Source: Pelagicoccus enzymogenes
Lineage (GTDB): Bacteria; Verrucomicrobiota; Verrucomicrobiia; Opitutales; Opitutaceae
Direction of reading: 5' to 3'
DNA length: 64,000 nucleotides
Assembly: GCF_014803405.1 (NCBI RefSeq)
Contig: NZ_JACYFG010000061.1
Location: forward strand, 1 to 64,000
Of this stretch, positions 48,838-58,006 are shown in pieces. Under the pieces are notes generated by a model. It did no database searches. It saw only the letters and a program-made list of their open reading frames with translations, and was not told the DNA's origin. Position numbers and translations under genes: made by a program. Every line of letters starts with the position of its first letter. Position 1 is the first letter of the stretch.

Positions 48838-49182
48838 TTGCCCTCCCAATCCCTCAATCTCCTCTTCCTTTGCTCCATGAACCAATGGAGAAGCCCCACC
48901 GCTGAACGGATTTACGGACGCAAGCCCTTCTTCAACGCCCGTTCAGGTGGCACCAGCTCGAAAGCCCGTCACCGAGTTTCCCATACGGACTTGCACTGGG
49001 CTGACGTGATCTTCGTCATGGAAAACAAACACAAACGCCGCCTTCAGGCTAAGTACCCTGAGCTTATGCGCTATCAGAACGTGCACGTGCTCGACATCCA
49101 AGACAACTACAAGTTCATGGATCCAGAGCTCGTAGACATCCTCCAGCGATCGATCGATCCGATCCTCGCAGACTACTCCTAA
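48838..49182 (+). CDS. Low-molecular-weight protein tyrosine phosphatase-like protein
   Basis: About 114 residues from TTG 48838 (the exact start is uncertain; TTG 48787 is also in frame). LNLLFLCSMNQWRSPTAE carries the C-x5-R phosphate loop (CSMNQWR) of the phosphatase fold, followed by WADVIFVMENKHKRRL and a C-terminal VHVLDIQDNYKFMDPELV, as in the COG4551 predicted tyrosine phosphatases. A DP-type general acid is not placed as in classic LMW-PTPs, so the activity is unproven. Confidence 0.78.
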   Translation: MPSQSLNLLFLCSMNQWRSPTAERIYGRKPFFNARSGGTSSKARHRVSHTDLHWADVIFVMENKHKRRLQAKYPELMRYQNVHVLDIQDNYKFMDPELVDILQRSIDPILADYS

Positions 49183-49322
49183 ACCGATAGCACGGACCTT
49201 TCGCTAATCGCCGTGCTACCAAAATGGATACCAACTCCAAGCGAGCTGAAGCGGCTGAAAGCTCCGCACTACTGCAAGAATAGCCGATCCCTTGAATCTC
49301 GATAAATGCGGATTCAGACTTC

Positions 49323-49397
49323 GAGACTGTCCAATACAACACAGCAGCCTCTTCTGCGCAGACTTGCAGCTCGCTGCAGACCGCAGAGCAACCCCGT
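49323..49397 (-). repeat. Dispersed 75-base repeat, copy 1 (inverted)
   Basis: Read on the minus strand this matches 52006-52080 at about 75 percent: shared TGCGGTCTGCAGC, CAGAAGA and AGTCTC blocks. It lies just upstream of the GH5 gene. Both copies can be read as short peptides of the type AVCSxL...YW, which look like chance translations of a repeat. Confidence 0.65.
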
Positions 49398-49471
49398 TTC
49401 ACCGCAGGAAGCGGTCTGAACCAAGGTCCGACCCTGCAAATACTCGATTCAATAGACAGTCTCTTAGAGCC

Positions 49472-51241
49472 ATGAAATCAAAGTTCCCCAGAACCTCTCC
49501 GATTCGCAAGGTAGGACTCGCGAGCTTCGGCCTGCTTTCAGCCAGCATCGGGGCCGCTCCCGCGACTCCCCTTTTCCAAGACGACCTCTCAAACGCCATC
49601 CACCCAGAAGGGGTTTGGAGCGTCTCAGACGGCGTTCTTGCCGCCAGCGAAGACCGGTTCATCTGGACTGAAGAATACTACCGAAACTTCGTGCTCGAAC
49701 TCGAATTCCGCAACCACGCCAGCACCAACAGCGGGGTCGCTATCTACTGCAGCGACATCGAAAACTGGGTACCCAATGCCATCGAAATCCAGATCGCCGA
49801 CGACTATGCGGAACCATGGAAAAGCGCGGATCCAAGTTGGCAGGCCGGAGCGTTCTTCGGGCACAAACGTCCCATCAAGTCCGCAGTCGTCAACCCCGCC
49901 GGCGAATGGAACCAAATGACCATCACCGCCAGTGGAACCTACATCGCCGTGGAAATGAATGGCCAGCTCGTCAACGCCATCGACCTTTCCGACTACACTT
50001 CCGGAACGGTAGCCCCCGACGGGACTGAGATCCCCCATTGGATGCCCAAACCCTGGTCCGAAGCTGCGACTCACGGGAGGATCGGCTTTCAAGGCAAGCA
50101 CGCCGGGGCTCCCATCGAATTTAGGAACATAAGCATTCGCGACATCGACAGCATCGAAAGAACCGCCCTTCGCGCCATGAACCAAGCCCTCCCGCAAGAA
50201 ACGAACTCTGGCCTGCGACTCGGGCGCGGCGTCAACCTCAGCCATTGGCTCTCCCAAAGAAACGACGACATGCCAGACCCGCGAGACTTCTTCACCGCGG
50301 CCGACGTCGCCCTCATCGCTAGCCAAGGTTGGGACCATATCCGGCTTCCCATCGAGGAATCCATTATGTGGAACGAAGACGGCAGCCAAAACGAAGTTGC
50401 GTTCCAAACCCTGGATACAGTGATCGGCTGGATCCACGAGGCAGGCCTGAAGGCCATCGTCGACTTGCACATCGTAAACTCGCACCACTTCAACGCCGTA
50501 AACGACGGCGGCAAGAACACCCTGTTTACCAGCGAGGAAAGCCAAAGCCAACTGCTCAACCTCTGGGACCAGCTATCCTCGCACCTGAACAAATGGGAAA
50601 ATGACTTCCTCGCCTACGAAATACTCAACGAAGCAGTTGCGGAAAATCATGAGGACTGGAACAAGCTAGTCGCTAAAGGCATCGCCTCCGTACGAGCGCT
50701 CGAACCGGAACGCCCCATCGTCGTTGGCTCGAACATGTGGCAAGGAGCTTGGACCTTCCCCTATCTTCGTATCCCTTCTGACGATCCAAACCTCATTCTC
50801 AGCTACCACTTTTACGCTCCCTTTCCCTTCACTCACTACAAGGCGTCATGGGTAGGCAACTACGCCGCTTACGAGGGGCCCGTCAACTATCCTGGCTTGC
50901 TCCTCAGCGAAGAGCAACTCGCCGCCCATGCTGACGCCCCCTACTACGATATGCTTGCCGACAATATCGGCCCCCACGATCGCCAAAGCCTTTACCAAGA
51001 AATGCTACCCGCCATCGAATACGCCAGAGCCCATCGCATCCCACTCTACTGCGGCGAATGGGGCAGCTTGAAGACGGTGGAGCGCGACGACTTGCTCAAG
51101 TGGTACGCGGATATGGCTCAAATCCTGGATTCCGAAGGAATCAACCACGCCATCTGGGATTACCAAGGCAGTTTCGGGATCAAAGACTACGAGTCCGGAA
51201 AAGTGGATACACAGATCTTGAACGCAATTCTCGGGAACTGA
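49472..51241 (+). CDS. Secreted fusion of DUF1080/LamG-like domain and GH5 cellulase-like domain
   Basis: 589 residues from the ATG at 49472. Signal peptide ending near residue 29 (SASIGAAPA), a DUF1080 (3-keto-disaccharide hydrolase/concanavalin-like) domain to about 225 (ASTNSGVAIYCSDI, IEIQIADDYAEPW), then a GH5-type barrel: LRLGRGVNLSHWL, HIRLPIEESI, acid/base Glu in YEILNEAV (near 386), nucleophile Glu in YCGEWGS (near 532). It likely hydrolyses a beta-glucan or mannan outside the cytoplasm. The pairing of the two domains in one protein is not one I know to be common. Confidence 0.85.
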   Translation: MKSKFPRTSPIRKVGLASFGLLSASIGAAPATPLFQDDLSNAIHPEGVWSVSDGVLAASEDRFIWTEEYYRNFVLELEFRNHASTNSGVAIYCSDIENWVPNAIEIQIADDYAEPWKSADPSWQAGAFFGHKRPIKSAVVNPAGEWNQMTITASGTYIAVEMNGQLVNAIDLSDYTSGTVAPDGTEIPHWMPKPWSEAATHGRIGFQGKHAGAPIEFRNISIRDIDSIERTALRAMNQALPQETNSGLRLGRGVNLSHWLSQRNDDMPDPRDFFTAADVALIASQGWDHIRLPIEESIMWNEDGSQNEVAFQTLDTVIGWIHEAGLKAIVDLHIVNSHHFNAVNDGGKNTLFTSEESQSQLLNLWDQLSSHLNKWENDFLAYEILNEAVAENHEDWNKLVAKGIASVRALEPERPIVVGSNMWQGAWTFPYLRIPSDDPNLILSYHFYAPFPFTHYKASWVGNYAAYEGPVNYPGLLLSEEQLAAHADAPYYDMLADNIGPHDRQSLYQEMLPAIEYARAHRIPLYCGEWGSLKTVERDDLLKWYADMAQILDSEGINHAIWDYQGSFGIKDYESGKVDTQILNAILGN

Positions 51242-51535
51242 AGCAAAGCTACCCCGTAACCCCGATCCTGAAGACAGAGCGGGAAAGCGGCCTTTTTTCG
51301 CTATGTTCTACCGTACTGGCTTTGTAGCGCCTTGCACATTCCTAAAAAGCAATCCTACCGTAGGAAGCGACCTTGCGTCGCGATCAATCGGTCTTCAATC
51401 GCGACGCAAGGTCGCTTCCTACAAGATGCAGTAAGTGTAACGAACTTAGCTTACAGCACACTCCCACCACTTGCCCCGCTCGCAAACGAGATTATCGGTT
51501 GAACCGAATCCGCGGGTCCCCAAGATCGATGTCCG
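51242..51535. other. Intergenic stretch with a long palindrome
   Basis: 294 bases. It holds a partial family A fragment near 51280 (GGGAAAGCGGCC then a T run) and the perfect inverted pair at 51360-51422. No gene is supported. Confidence 0.6.
51360..51422. repeat. Perfect 25-bp inverted pair of family A repeats
   Basis: Left arm GTAGGAAGCGACCTTGCGTC plus GCGAT (51360-51384) and its exact reverse complement (51398-51422), with a 13-base loop. The left arm is nearly identical to the in-frame uvrA copies at 4914 and 5409. Confidence 0.9.
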
Positions 51536-51931
51536 ATGGAATCCCTTGAAACGATAGAGACCGATTTCGCCGCCTTCGAGATCTTACCAGGCATCTTGAT
51601 CATGCGGTGCCGCAGAGGCATAAAACTTGGACTGGACCACATCGACCAAATTCAGCAGGTACTCGATAGGATGGACGTGCTCACACCTGGCCCCGTGGGC
51701 TGGATATCCGACAAAGTTAACAGCTACTCGATCGACCCCCTCATGGTTCGTCCCATTCAAGACTCCAATCCCAAAATACGCAGCTGGTGCAACGTCGTCT
51801 ACGGACGAGAAATAGCCGACTACAAGAAACTATTCGAGGCCGTCTCCGTGAAAAATTTTGGTATTAACAGTTTCAATACTCTTCCTCCCGCCATCGACTG
51901 GACCTACGAATACCTAGGCAGCCTCCGATAG
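51536..51931 (+). CDS. Unrecognised small soluble protein, STAS-like in outline
   Basis: 131 residues, ATG start. The strand-helix order (FEILPGILIMRCRRG, then helix LDHIDQIQQVLDRM, strand GPVGWISDKVNSYSIDP, helix) is like SpoIIAA/STAS-type small domains, but the match is weak and I give no function. It stands alone between a palindrome and a dispersed repeat. Confidence 0.5.
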   Translation: MESLETIETDFAAFEILPGILIMRCRRGIKLGLDHIDQIQQVLDRMDVLTPGPVGWISDKVNSYSIDPLMVRPIQDSNPKIRSWCNVVYGREIADYKKLFEAVSVKNFGINSFNTLPPAIDWTYEYLGSLR

Positions 51932-52005
51932 TCAGATTGGAATCCGGTCACTGACTTTTTTTTGGATCAACGCCCTAAAGGAGAGCAACCGCGTCGTGCT
52001 GTAAA

Positions 52006-52080
52006 ACGGCTTTGCACTGCGGTCTGCAGCAAGCTGCCAACCTACACAGAAGATGCTAGTACGTTTTACTGGAAAGTCTC
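52006..52080 (+). repeat. Dispersed 75-base repeat, copy 2
   Basis: Partner of 49323-49397 in opposite orientation. The two copies bracket the DUF1080-GH5 gene and the 131-residue gene. Confidence 0.65.
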
Positions 52081-52249
52081 TATGGCAACGTTTGCTCCAG
52101 CCAGAGCTTACTCTCTTTCAATCCAACCACGCGAAGATAGCAGTGAAAGCATCCCGAAACTCCTTCCATGTATCCAATTAACATTTACAAAAAGGAGGCA
52201 CCGCCTCGGGCGATGCCTCCTACTTACGAAATCGAATGGAACGGATGGG

Positions 52250-52654
52250 CTATAGGCTCGCTATGCTTGGCGATTCCATTCCTTCGATTTCGAAGCTTAC
52301 GGGGACCGTTACGGTTTGCGGAATGGCTACACCGTCAACCGTTCCGGGTTGGAAATACCAGTTCTTGACCGACTTGATCGCTGCTTCGCTGAAGAGTTGA
52401 TTGGAACTAGCAAGTACCTTGACGTCGCTTACTTCTCCGCTGGCGTCGACTCGAAGCATCAGGAGAGTTTGCCCCTGTTTACCGCGCTGCAGCATCTCCG
52501 ACGGGTATTTGGGCGCTACGGTTTCCAATACATAGGCGTCTGTCTTGACAGAAACGCTGGTGGTCAACTCCGCAGCCTCATCAGTGGCTGCAAAAACCGC
52601 TCCGCAAGCCGCTACCTGCGCCAGAGCGATGGATAGGATTTTTTTCAGTTTCAT
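52250..52654 (-). CDS. Secreted TonB C-terminal domain protein
   Basis: 134 residues. Signal peptide (first 22 residues, ending VFAA), no membrane anchor, then a TonB-C domain: APKYPSEMLQRGKQGQTLLMLRVDASGEVSDVKVLASSN and a FxPGTVDGVAIPQTVTVPVSFEI end, as in TonB family proteins. Lacking the N-terminal anchor and Pro-rich spacer, it cannot be a normal energy transducer and may act free in the periplasm. Tandem GTTACG repeats lie just upstream. Confidence 0.85.
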   Translation of the reverse strand: MKLKKILSIALAQVAACGAVFAATDEAAELTTSVSVKTDAYVLETVAPKYPSEMLQRGKQGQTLLMLRVDASGEVSDVKVLASSNQLFSEAAIKSVKNWYFQPGTVDGVAIPQTVTVPVSFEIEGMESPSIASL

Positions 52655-52682
52655 GAGTTTGGGGTCCTTTCTAAGAAAGTTG

Positions 52683-52722
52683 TGTAACGTTTCCGTAACC
52701 TATCGTCACCTTTCCGTAACAT
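52683..52722 (-). promoter_or_regulatory. Tandem direct repeats upstream of the TonB-like gene
   Basis: On the minus strand GTTACG/GTGACG units recur at 52720, 52709, 52699 and 52688, spaced 11, 10 and 11 bases, with GGAAA between some of them. One-turn spacing of direct repeats is the layout bound by OmpR/PhoB-type regulators. They end about 30 bases before the start codon. A further GTTAC lies at 52757. The regulator is not identified. Confidence 0.5.
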
Positions 52723-52803
52723 ACAAGTCGCAAAGGCGAATTCTGGCAAAACGTAACATTTGTAAGAATTCCCTGAACAACCATTCCCCACCTCCGCCCA
52801 ACT

Positions 52804-52837
52804 ACAAAAACGCCCTCGGGCCTTGCGGCACGAGGGC
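52804..52837 (-). terminator. Rho-independent terminator of the porin transcript
   Basis: Stem GCCCTCG (52812-52818) / CGAGGGC (52831-52837) with an internal GGCC..GGC element, followed on the minus strand by GTTTTTG. It lies about 30 bases after the porin stop. Confidence 0.82.
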
Positions 52838-52865
52838 AATAAGGAATTGAGACTGAGCGGACCGA

Positions 52866-54068
52866 CTAGAACGCTAGGTTCGCCTCGAGCGTGAGGACTT
52901 GCTTGTCAGCAGTGCCATACGAAACGGTCGCGCCACCGTTCGTGCTGTAGTCAGCGAACTTGCCGATCAAGGTGACGTATTCGTTTAGCTTATACGAAGC
53001 GACGAGGTCGATTTCAGAACCAAGGTACTCGCCAGAGCTGGCGGTATCGAAGCTGTGGTAGGTGAGCTTTACTGGAACGTCGCCTGCCTTGAAGCCGAAG
53101 GTCAGGTAGTAGTCCTCGAGGCCTTCCGGAAGACCGCCGCCAAGACCGAGGGATCCGCCGGCGAAAACGTCAGCGAAACCATTGAACTTGTGCACGGTAG
53201 CGAGCGGCGTAGTGAAGCCAGTCACACCGTCGCCATCGAGGATCTCAACACCTGCCGTGAGGCTTACGCCGCTAAAGGCCGCCCCGAACTCGCCTGCAAG
53301 GTAGTCCACATCGAAGTCGCGAACGCTGCCGCTGTTATCCATTTGCTTGGCGTAGCTGAAGGAGTAGCTGTAGGTCACTTCGTCTCCCGGGATCTTGCCA
53401 GAGCCACGGATACCGTAAGTGTCGCTCGAGGCGAGGACCGCGCGGTCGAAGTCGAGCAAGTAGGCGTAGCCGGTCAAGCTGAAGTTTTCGCTGAGCTTGC
53501 TGGTTCCATTGAGGATGATGCCAGACAGGTCTGGCGAAGTCGCGTTTACGCGATGCACCGCGTCGAGGTAGGCGAAATTCAACTTGTTCTTTTCGTCGAT
53601 CGCGTAGCTGTAGCTGGCTGCGTCGAAAGTCTGGATGTTTTGCCTCCAACCGACGTGCCCGATGTAGCGCTGGTCGTCCAAGACAAAGATCTGGCGACCT
53701 ACCTTGGCCCCCTCGTAGCTGAACCATACCTGGTTGAGCTCCGTGGTCGGGACATCAAGCCCTGGACGATCATCGTCATTGTTGAAGCTGAGGTCCTCCA
53801 TCTCCACGAAAAGCTTGAGGCCTTCGTACTCGCCAGTTTCGAAAGCAAGGCGGGTGCGAACGCTATACCCGTTCACCTCGCTGGCCGGAGTCTCGTTGTA
53901 CTCGTAGCGGGCGCGGACGTTCAAAGAAGCTTTGCTGCCTTCCTTGAACCCATCGAGGACACTCGAAAACGATTGTCCATAGGCAGCTCCCGCTGAAGCG
54001 ACGAGCGAACCGATTGCTAACACTTTAATCGAGCTCTCAACGAGCTTCGTGACTGACGTTTTTTTCAT
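52866..54068 (-). CDS. Outer-membrane porin-like beta-barrel
   Basis: 400 residues from the ATG at 54068. Signal peptide to about residue 30 (VASAGAAYGQ), then alternating strands ending in phenylalanine (LEANLAF), typical of outer-membrane barrels. Early text KASLNVRARYEYNE and YSVRTRLAFETGEYEGL resembles alginate-export/OprD-like barrels of marine Verrucomicrobiota. It lies 118 bases downstream of the diflavin reductase gene on the same strand, so it may admit nitrate or nitrite (inference). Confidence 0.8.
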   Translation of the reverse strand: MKKTSVTKLVESSIKVLAIGSLVASAGAAYGQSFSSVLDGFKEGSKASLNVRARYEYNETPASEVNGYSVRTRLAFETGEYEGLKLFVEMEDLSFNNDDDRPGLDVPTTELNQVWFSYEGAKVGRQIFVLDDQRYIGHVGWRQNIQTFDAASYSYAIDEKNKLNFAYLDAVHRVNATSPDLSGIILNGTSKLSENFSLTGYAYLLDFDRAVLASSDTYGIRGSGKIPGDEVTYSYSFSYAKQMDNSGSVRDFDVDYLAGEFGAAFSGVSLTAGVEILDGDGVTGFTTPLATVHKFNGFADVFAGGSLGLGGGLPEGLEDYYLTFGFKAGDVPVKLTYHSFDTASSGEYLGSEIDLVASYKLNEYVTLIGKFADYSTNGGATVSYGTADKQVLTLEANLAF

Positions 54069-54186
54069 CTGTTTGTTTTCTATTTTTGTAGTCGTTGATA
54101 TTTTGGGGCACAAGGGTCCCGGCCTCCCACCAACTGATGAGAAATATTAATAACAATTGCTACTATTCAGCAACAGTTCTAATTAA

Positions 54187-55896
54187 CTAGTAGACGTCGC
54201 GCAGGTACCGTTTAGATTTCTTCATAGCCTCCACGTAGGCAGCCGCTTCCTCTTCGGTTTTCTTCCCGTGCTCCGCAATTACTTGATGCAGAGCAGTATC
54301 GACGTCTTTCGCCATCCGGGACGCATCTCCACAAACGTAGAAATGTCCGCCCGCTTCGAGCCATTCGTAGAGCTCGGCGCCCTTCTCTCGCATGCGGTCT
54401 TGCACGTAGACCTTTTTCTCTTGGTCACGCGAGAAGGCTGTATCCAGCTTGGTGAGCACACCGCTGGCCTGGTATTCACTGAGTTGATCCTGATAAAGGA
54501 AATCGCTGGCCGCGTGCTGGTCTCCGAAAAAGAGCCAGTTCTTGCCAGAAGACTGAGTCGCCGCCCGCTCCTCGAGGAAAGCGCGAAAGGGTGCGATCCC
54601 GGTACCGGGGCCCACCATGATAACCGGCAGGCTGGTGTCGGTCGGCAACTTGAAAGTCTTTGTATGATGAAAATAGATACGCACGGGATCTTCGCCCTTG
54701 TGGTCCGCCAAGAAGTTGGAGCAGACCCCCTTGCGAGCCCGGCCATGGGCGTCGTAGCGCACCACGCCCACCGTCACGTGCACCTCGTTCTCGTGGGCTT
54801 TCGGGCTGGACGAAATGGAATAGAGCCGCGGGGCGAGCTTGCCTAGCAAAGCGAGCAGCGCTTCGGGCGTTTCGAAGGCAACCGGAGCTTCCGTCAACAG
54901 GTCGATGAACTGGCGGCCCCAAGCGTAAGCCTTGAACGCTTCCTTGTCTTCCGCCAAGGCCGCGAGCTTCTCGCTTCCGCTCAGCTCCGCGTAGGCCTTG
55001 AGGCTTTTCAGAGTCAGATTGGTAACGTCGTAGTCCTCTACGAGAGCTTTGCGAAGGGTAGTTCCCTCCACTGCTTCATCCCCGGTGAAACCAGCCGCCT
55101 TGAGCAAATCTTCCACATATGCGGCATCATTGACCGGCATCACCGCCAAGGCGTCACCTGGCTCGTAGCTCATGCCAGAACCTTCGAGCGAGATCTCGAC
55201 ATGACGCGTTTCCTTCGACGATTCCTCGGTGTTCAGATTGTAGTTGTTCAACAACTTCGCCGGAAACGGATTCTTCTTGCCGAACTCCGGCTCGCTGGGA
55301 ACGGCCTCCTCTTCTCCTCCTTCTGAAGCCGCCGCACCAGCTGCGTCTTCCACGGCCTTGAGCCAGCCTTCGAAGGCGTCGTCGTAATCGACATCGCAGT
55401 CGACACGCTCCACCATCGGGGTCGCTCCGAGCGCCTTGAAACGCTGGTCGATGTCGATTCCGCACTTGCAGAACTCCGGATAGTTCGAATCACCCAAGGC
55501 CAGCACCGAGTACTTGAGCTTCTCCAGCTTCGGAGCCTCGTCGCTGAGCAGCCAGTTGTAGAAAGCCGCTGCATTGTCGGGCGGCTCGCCGTCTCCGAAG
55601 GTAGAGGTCACGAGCAACAGCATCGACTCTTCCGCCAACTTCGAGACATCGTAGTCGTCCATGTCATACACGGTAGGAGCAAATCCCTTGTTGCCGAGGA
55701 CCTTGGAAATTTTGCGGGCCAAGCCTTCGCTGTTTCCGGTCTGCGACCCCCAAAGGATGCTGACCGGCTTCGCCTCCATGACGACCGGCTCCTTGCCTCC
55801 CTCTTGCGAAGAGAACATGCCGGCGAGGAATCCGTTGAGCCAAGCTCGCTGCTCGACGCTAAAGGGGGCGGTATCTGGAATAAATGGTGAACTCAC
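54187..55896 (-). CDS. Diflavin reductase, CysJ-like (partner of the siroheme reductase)
   Basis: 569 residues. N-terminal motif PFSVEQRAWLNGFLAG, then a flavodoxin domain (ILWGSQTGNSEGLARKI near 48-64), an FAD-binding domain (RLYSISSSPKAHENEVHVTV near 355-374), and an NADPH domain (GPGTGIAPFRAFLEER, FYVCGDASRMAKDV, end SKRYLRDVY). It carries electrons from NADPH via FAD and FMN to the siroheme protein encoded just upstream (32 bases between). CysJ is the closest well-known family; the nitrate setting suggests it feeds a nitrite reductase. Confidence 0.9.
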   Translation of the reverse strand: MSSPFIPDTAPFSVEQRAWLNGFLAGMFSSQEGGKEPVVMEAKPVSILWGSQTGNSEGLARKISKVLGNKGFAPTVYDMDDYDVSKLAEESMLLLVTSTFGDGEPPDNAAAFYNWLLSDEAPKLEKLKYSVLALGDSNYPEFCKCGIDIDQRFKALGATPMVERVDCDVDYDDAFEGWLKAVEDAAGAAASEGGEEEAVPSEPEFGKKNPFPAKLLNNYNLNTEESSKETRHVEISLEGSGMSYEPGDALAVMPVNDAAYVEDLLKAAGFTGDEAVEGTTLRKALVEDYDVTNLTLKSLKAYAELSGSEKLAALAEDKEAFKAYAWGRQFIDLLTEAPVAFETPEALLALLGKLAPRLYSISSSPKAHENEVHVTVGVVRYDAHGRARKGVCSNFLADHKGEDPVRIYFHHTKTFKLPTDTSLPVIMVGPGTGIAPFRAFLEERAATQSSGKNWLFFGDQHAASDFLYQDQLSEYQASGVLTKLDTAFSRDQEKKVYVQDRMREKGAELYEWLEAGGHFYVCGDASRMAKDVDTALHQVIAEHGKKTEEEAAAYVEAMKKSKRYLRDVY

Positions 55897-55928
55897 TTTA
55901 AAATCTGCTTGTAGTTAGGGTACGAATA

Positions 55929-57683
55929 CTAGTTTGCGACAGCGGCGAGCTCCTGTAGCTCCTCCACGCTGCGGCTGCTGGTGAACTGGACGAAGGTTTC
56001 GCCCTCCTTGCGCTCCGCCAAGTAACGCTTCATGATGGTGGCAACGAGTGGCTTCACTTCCGTAAAGGGCACGCTCTTGAATACTTCCTTGGCGATCGCT
56101 TGCTCGTTTTCCACGCCACCGCCGAGCACGATGCTGTAGCCTTCCACATTCTCGTCGCCGACCTTAACCTTCACGGACTGCATGCCGATGTCGCCGATGT
56201 AGTGCTGGGCGCAGGAATGCTGGCAACCGGTCATGTGAATGTTGATGGGCAAGTCCATCTCGACCTCCTTCTTGAGGTAGTCGCCGAGCTCCACTGCGTT
56301 CGACTTCGTATCCGCCGAAGCATACTTGCAGCCAAAATTGCCCGTGCAGGCGATCAAACCGCCCAGGATTGGATCCGCATCGCAGTCGAAGCCGACTTGC
56401 TTGATCTCTTCGATCGCCGTATCGATATCCTCGCTACGCACATGCGGGATGAGAAGATTTTGCCAAACCGTGAGACGAATCTCCCCCGTACCGTAACGGC
56501 GAGCGACCTTGGCGATGCCACGCATCTGCTCGGGCAACATCTTGCCGACCGGAATGCGCACGCCGATGTAGTTGAGTCCTTCCTGAGATTGCGGGTGCAC
56601 TCCCAAGTGGCTGTGGCGGCGAACCGGACGCTTGTAGTCGCAGTCCTTGAGGTCCATGCGAACGAAATTGAAATCGAGCTTCTTCTCCGTCTCCTCGACG
56701 AACTTCTGGTCGCCCCAGTCGTCGATCAAATACTTGAGACGGGCCTTCTTGCGGTTGGTGCGGTCGCCGTTCTCGATGAACACGCGAATCATGGCAGCCG
56801 CTACCGCGAGGCACTGCTCCGCCTTGATGAGAATGCCGCAGTCCTTGGCGAACTGCTTGTGCCCGGTGATGCCCGCTAACTGCACGCGGAAGTAGACGCC
56901 TGGATCCACCGCTTGCCCCTCGCCTACTCGCACCGCGTAGAAAGCGATGTCGTTGGTATCGGCGCAGGCGCTCATGCGTCCGCCGCCGTCGAAGGAAATG
57001 TTGAACTTGCGCGGAAGACCGTAGAACTCTCGCGTATTCAAAATCAGGTGATGCATCGCCTTGGCGAGCGGCTGCACGTTAAAAATTTCGTCCGGGTCGA
57101 TCCCGGCGGTGGCGGATGCCGTGATGTTGCGCAGGTTGTCCGCCCCGGCGCCGCGCGAGGTCAGGCCGATGTCGACTAGCTTGTCGAGTACCTTGACCGC
57201 ATTGCGGGGTTGGATCTCGCGCAGCTGGAAATTCGCCCGCGTCGTCACGTGAGCGTAACCGCCCGCCCAATCTTCAGCCATCTCGGCCATGCCATCCATC
57301 TGGTGGGCCTGCATGATTCCACCCGCGATGCGGCAGCGCAGCATGAAGGCTTCCTGGGCGGGAGACACGTTGAAAAGTCCGTAGTACTTGATGCGGAACA
57401 TATCCGCGCCTTCCGGCAATTTGTCTTCCGCAGCGTAGCGGCAAAGGTCCTCGTAAGAGTCGAGACCGTCCTTTTCAAACTTGAAACGCTCCTCCTTGCA
57501 AAGGTCCTCAACGGGCGTGCCGTAGACCGTTTCGACCGCAGCTCCTCCCGAGCTTGCGTCTCCCGTGTAACTGCCATCAGAGAGCTTGCCAAGAAAGGGA
57601 GTGAATCCGCGTTGGCCCGCACCCGCGAAAAATCCCGCGAGGTACTCCTTTTGCTCCAAACTAAAGGTTTGATTGTTGTTCAT
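55929..57683 (-). CDS. nirA: Siroheme [4Fe-4S] nitrite/sulfite reductase (NirA-type)
   Basis: 584 residues. Two pseudo-symmetric ferredoxin-like repeats (near 110-190 and 365-420) and the cluster/siroheme ligands CTGNFGC and TGCQHSC (near 450-500) are present. It reduces nitrite to ammonia, or sulfite to sulfide, with six electrons. Length, NirA-like [11 protein letters not shown] and the neighbouring nitrate reductase favour nitrite, but the diflavin partner is CysJ-like, so sulfite cannot be excluded. It shares the N-terminal [14 protein letters not shown] motif with its reductase partner. Leader hairpins lie just upstream. Confidence 0.84.
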   Translation of the reverse strand: MNNNQTFSLEQKEYLAGFFAGAGQRGFTPFLGKLSDGSYTGDASSGGAAVETVYGTPVEDLCKEERFKFEKDGLDSYEDLCRYAAEDKLPEGADMFRIKYYGLFNVSPAQEAFMLRCRIAGGIMQAHQMDGMAEMAEDWAGGYAHVTTRANFQLREIQPRNAVKVLDKLVDIGLTSRGAGADNLRNITASATAGIDPDEIFNVQPLAKAMHHLILNTREFYGLPRKFNISFDGGGRMSACADTNDIAFYAVRVGEGQAVDPGVYFRVQLAGITGHKQFAKDCGILIKAEQCLAVAAAMIRVFIENGDRTNRKKARLKYLIDDWGDQKFVEETEKKLDFNFVRMDLKDCDYKRPVRRHSHLGVHPQSQEGLNYIGVRIPVGKMLPEQMRGIAKVARRYGTGEIRLTVWQNLLIPHVRSEDIDTAIEEIKQVGFDCDADPILGGLIACTGNFGCKYASADTKSNAVELGDYLKKEVEMDLPINIHMTGCQHSCAQHYIGDIGMQSVKVKVGDENVEGYSIVLGGGVENEQAIAKEVFKSVPFTEVKPLVATIMKRYLAERKEGETFVQFTSSRSVEELQELAAVAN

Positions 57684-58006
57684 CGTCCGTTGGCGGATCC
57701 CTTGTCCGCAAGAGGGTTTTCGGGACTTTCGGGATCCGTTAATTGAGTTTCCCCCTCAATAGCAGCGGCGATGCCAACTTCATTTTCCCTCGTGGAGCCC
57801 CCGGCTTCCATCCCCGCTCAGCCTAACCAAAAAACGGGAAGAACCCACCGCAAGCCGCTATCATCAAGATACTTACAAGTTCCCGTAATCGTAATCCTCG
57901 AAACCATTAAACAAATTTTGGTCTATATTGATCGCGGCCCCCCGAAGCAGACGAAATCTGCCTGCTTGTTTTTGAATAGTCGTTTTTGATTTCAATACCC
58001 ATATTC
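57684..58006. promoter_or_regulatory. nirA leader and promoter region with hairpins
   Basis: On the minus strand, upstream of nirA, are an 8-bp stem CGGATCCC (57694-57701)/GGGATCCG (57731-57738) and a 6-bp stem (57742-57747/57755-57760). Further up is GCAGA-CGAAA-TCTGC (57947-57961). Two hairpins in a row in front of a nitrite reductase recall attenuated nas leaders. The AT-rich part 57850-57930 would suit the promoter. Confidence 0.45.

Noticed and set aside
49115-49402. Cysteine-containing small proteins around 49.2 and 52.0 kb
   Set aside because: The similar peptides come from the two copies of a dispersed DNA repeat in opposite orientation. Divergence is spread over all codon positions by eye and the frames end in unrelated sequence.
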